Assembly: GCF_020085105.1 (NCBI RefSeq)
Contig: NC_058053.1
Span: 16,339,888-16,403,887, forward strand
From: Siniperca chuatsi
Lineage: Eukaryota > Chordata > Actinopteri > Centrarchiformes > Sinipercidae
Length of the DNA: 64,000 bases
Direction of reading: 5' to 3'
A program made the position numbers and the translations under genes. Shown in pieces: positions 63,176-64,000 of this stretch (position 1 is the first letter of the stretch; every line of letters begins with the position of its first letter). Below the pieces are notes generated by a model, which ran no database searches, was not told where the DNA came from, and saw only the letters and a program-made list of their open reading frames with translations.

Positions 63176-64000
63176 CTGTAAAGATGACACAGAAATTAAT
63201 TAGAAAATGGGGATAGCTATGAAAAGAGTTAAACTGTGGGGAGGTTGTAAACACTCCTTGAATAGGAGTTAATGAGCTGCCTTGCATCATGTATGAAATG
63301 CTTATTTGATTAATTGATGGATCAGCTGACAGAAAATTAATCTGCAACTGTCATAATGATTGAATACTCTTAGGTTATTTTTCAAGCAAAAATACCAAAC
63401 ATTCCTTTGTTTCATTGTCAACTGTGAGGATTTTCATCTTTACTTTATCTTGTGACAGCACATTGAATGTCTTTTGATTTTGGACTGTTGGTTGGACAAA
63501 ACAAGCTATTTGAAGATATCATCTTTGGCTTTAAGAAAATGTATCAAGCATTTTTAACTATTTTCTGAGATTCTATAGACCAAACGATTAATCAAGAAAA
63601 TAATAAACAGATTAATTGATAATGAAAATAATCATTTGTTGCAGCCCTGATGTCCAGGTTTAGAATGTGAATTAAGTGAATTAAACAGACATCGTGCATA
63701 TTCTGTCTTTATTATCAAGTACTTCTTATAATAAAAACTAAATTATTCATCTCTATCCTGAGTTTAATTTGATTTCCATTGCAAGCTGAATATGAAAACA
63801 TAAATATAAATATTACTGCATGTAAGTATTTTTTTTATCTCATTATGGAAATCAAGCAAATTGTGAAAATAAAACAAGGAAGCAGAAGAATAAATACAAA
63901 ATGTGTGTCTGTATATCATACATATATCAAACTTATTTCTATAAGTGTCTATTTGGCTGAACTCAAATGTCGAGAATTTTAATTTGGCACAGGAATAGTC
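63176..64000. other. mid1 5' intron, partial
   Basis: Noncoding up to the window edge. It contains the repeat at 63300-63652 and AT-rich sequence. Confidence 0.5.
63300..63652. mobile_element. GCAACTAACGATT-type fish DNA repeat, truncated
   Basis: The right end reads TATAGACCAAACGATTAATC, AGATTAATTGATAATGAAAA and TAATCATTTGTTGCAGCCCT, the reverse complement of AGGGCTGCAACAAATGATTA. This terminal sequence with repeated GATTAAT words is very common in teleosts and often classed with hAT-like elements. The left arm is only partly present (TTGATTAATTGATGG). No coding capacity. Confidence 0.6.

Noticed and set aside
1-64000. Possible retroviral, LTR, Polinton-like or toxin-derived elements
   Set aside because: No long terminal repeats, reverse transcriptase, integrase, capsid or envelope-like stretches were recognised on either strand.
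1-64000. CRISPR array, operon or other prokaryotic system
   Set aside because: Spliced vertebrate genes fill the window; the tandem repeats seen are microsatellites or transposon subterminal repeats.

Overview
The window is nuclear DNA from a ray-finned fish, most likely an acanthomorph (spiny-rayed) teleost. The evidence is compact intron-containing genes with GT-AG splice sites, vertebrate-only families (clustered here: protocadherin-8, chondromodulin, an endothelin receptor, COG3 and Midline-1), and interspersed repeats typical of such fish: short TTAA-flanked elements, a repeat rich in GCTAACATGC-like words, CACTG-ended elements and a tRNA-headed SINE. I see no operons, CRISPR arrays, phage, retroviral or LTR elements, or Polinton-like elements.

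Layout. 1-5.1 kb is noncoding, with a hAT-like non-autonomous transposon and a Tc1-like scrap, ending in the pcdh8 promoter. pcdh8 (+, 5.13-8.53 kb, 3 exons) is followed by cnmd (+, 10.06-13.08 kb, 7 exons). A 6.8-kb gene-free stretch leads to an ednrb-type endothelin receptor (-, 19.87-22.80 kb, 7 exons). Divergent from it are two tandem genes of the ERICH6/FAM194 family (+, 23.67-29.56 and 31.79-36.18 kb, 12 recognisable exons each). cog3 (-, 37.34-47.94 kb, 23 exons, 825 aa) runs tail-to-tail with the second of these. mid1 (-, 50.54-63.12 kb, 9 coding exons, 669 aa) fills the right side, with its 5' noncoding exon(s) beyond the window.

Gene order: as far as I recall, pcdh8-cnmd in one orientation and erich6b/cog3 in convergent orientation mirror human chromosome 13q, where EDNRB also lies. 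mid1 corresponds to human Xp22. The window is therefore an ordinary conserved chromosomal segment with a lineage rearrangement.

The genes do not form one pathway. pcdh8 acts in cell adhesion and segmentation, cnmd in cartilage anti-angiogenesis, ednrb in neural-crest and pigment-cell signalling, cog3 in retrograde Golgi traffic, and mid1 in microtubule-bound ubiquitin ligation. The ERICH6-like pair has no known biochemical role.

The most notable local feature is the ERICH6-like tandem duplication: every internal intron phase is preserved, while the encoded proteins are strongly diverged. No convincing undescribed molecular system was found. Exon boundaries were worked out by eye, using splice consensus, codon-phase continuity and remembered family sequences.
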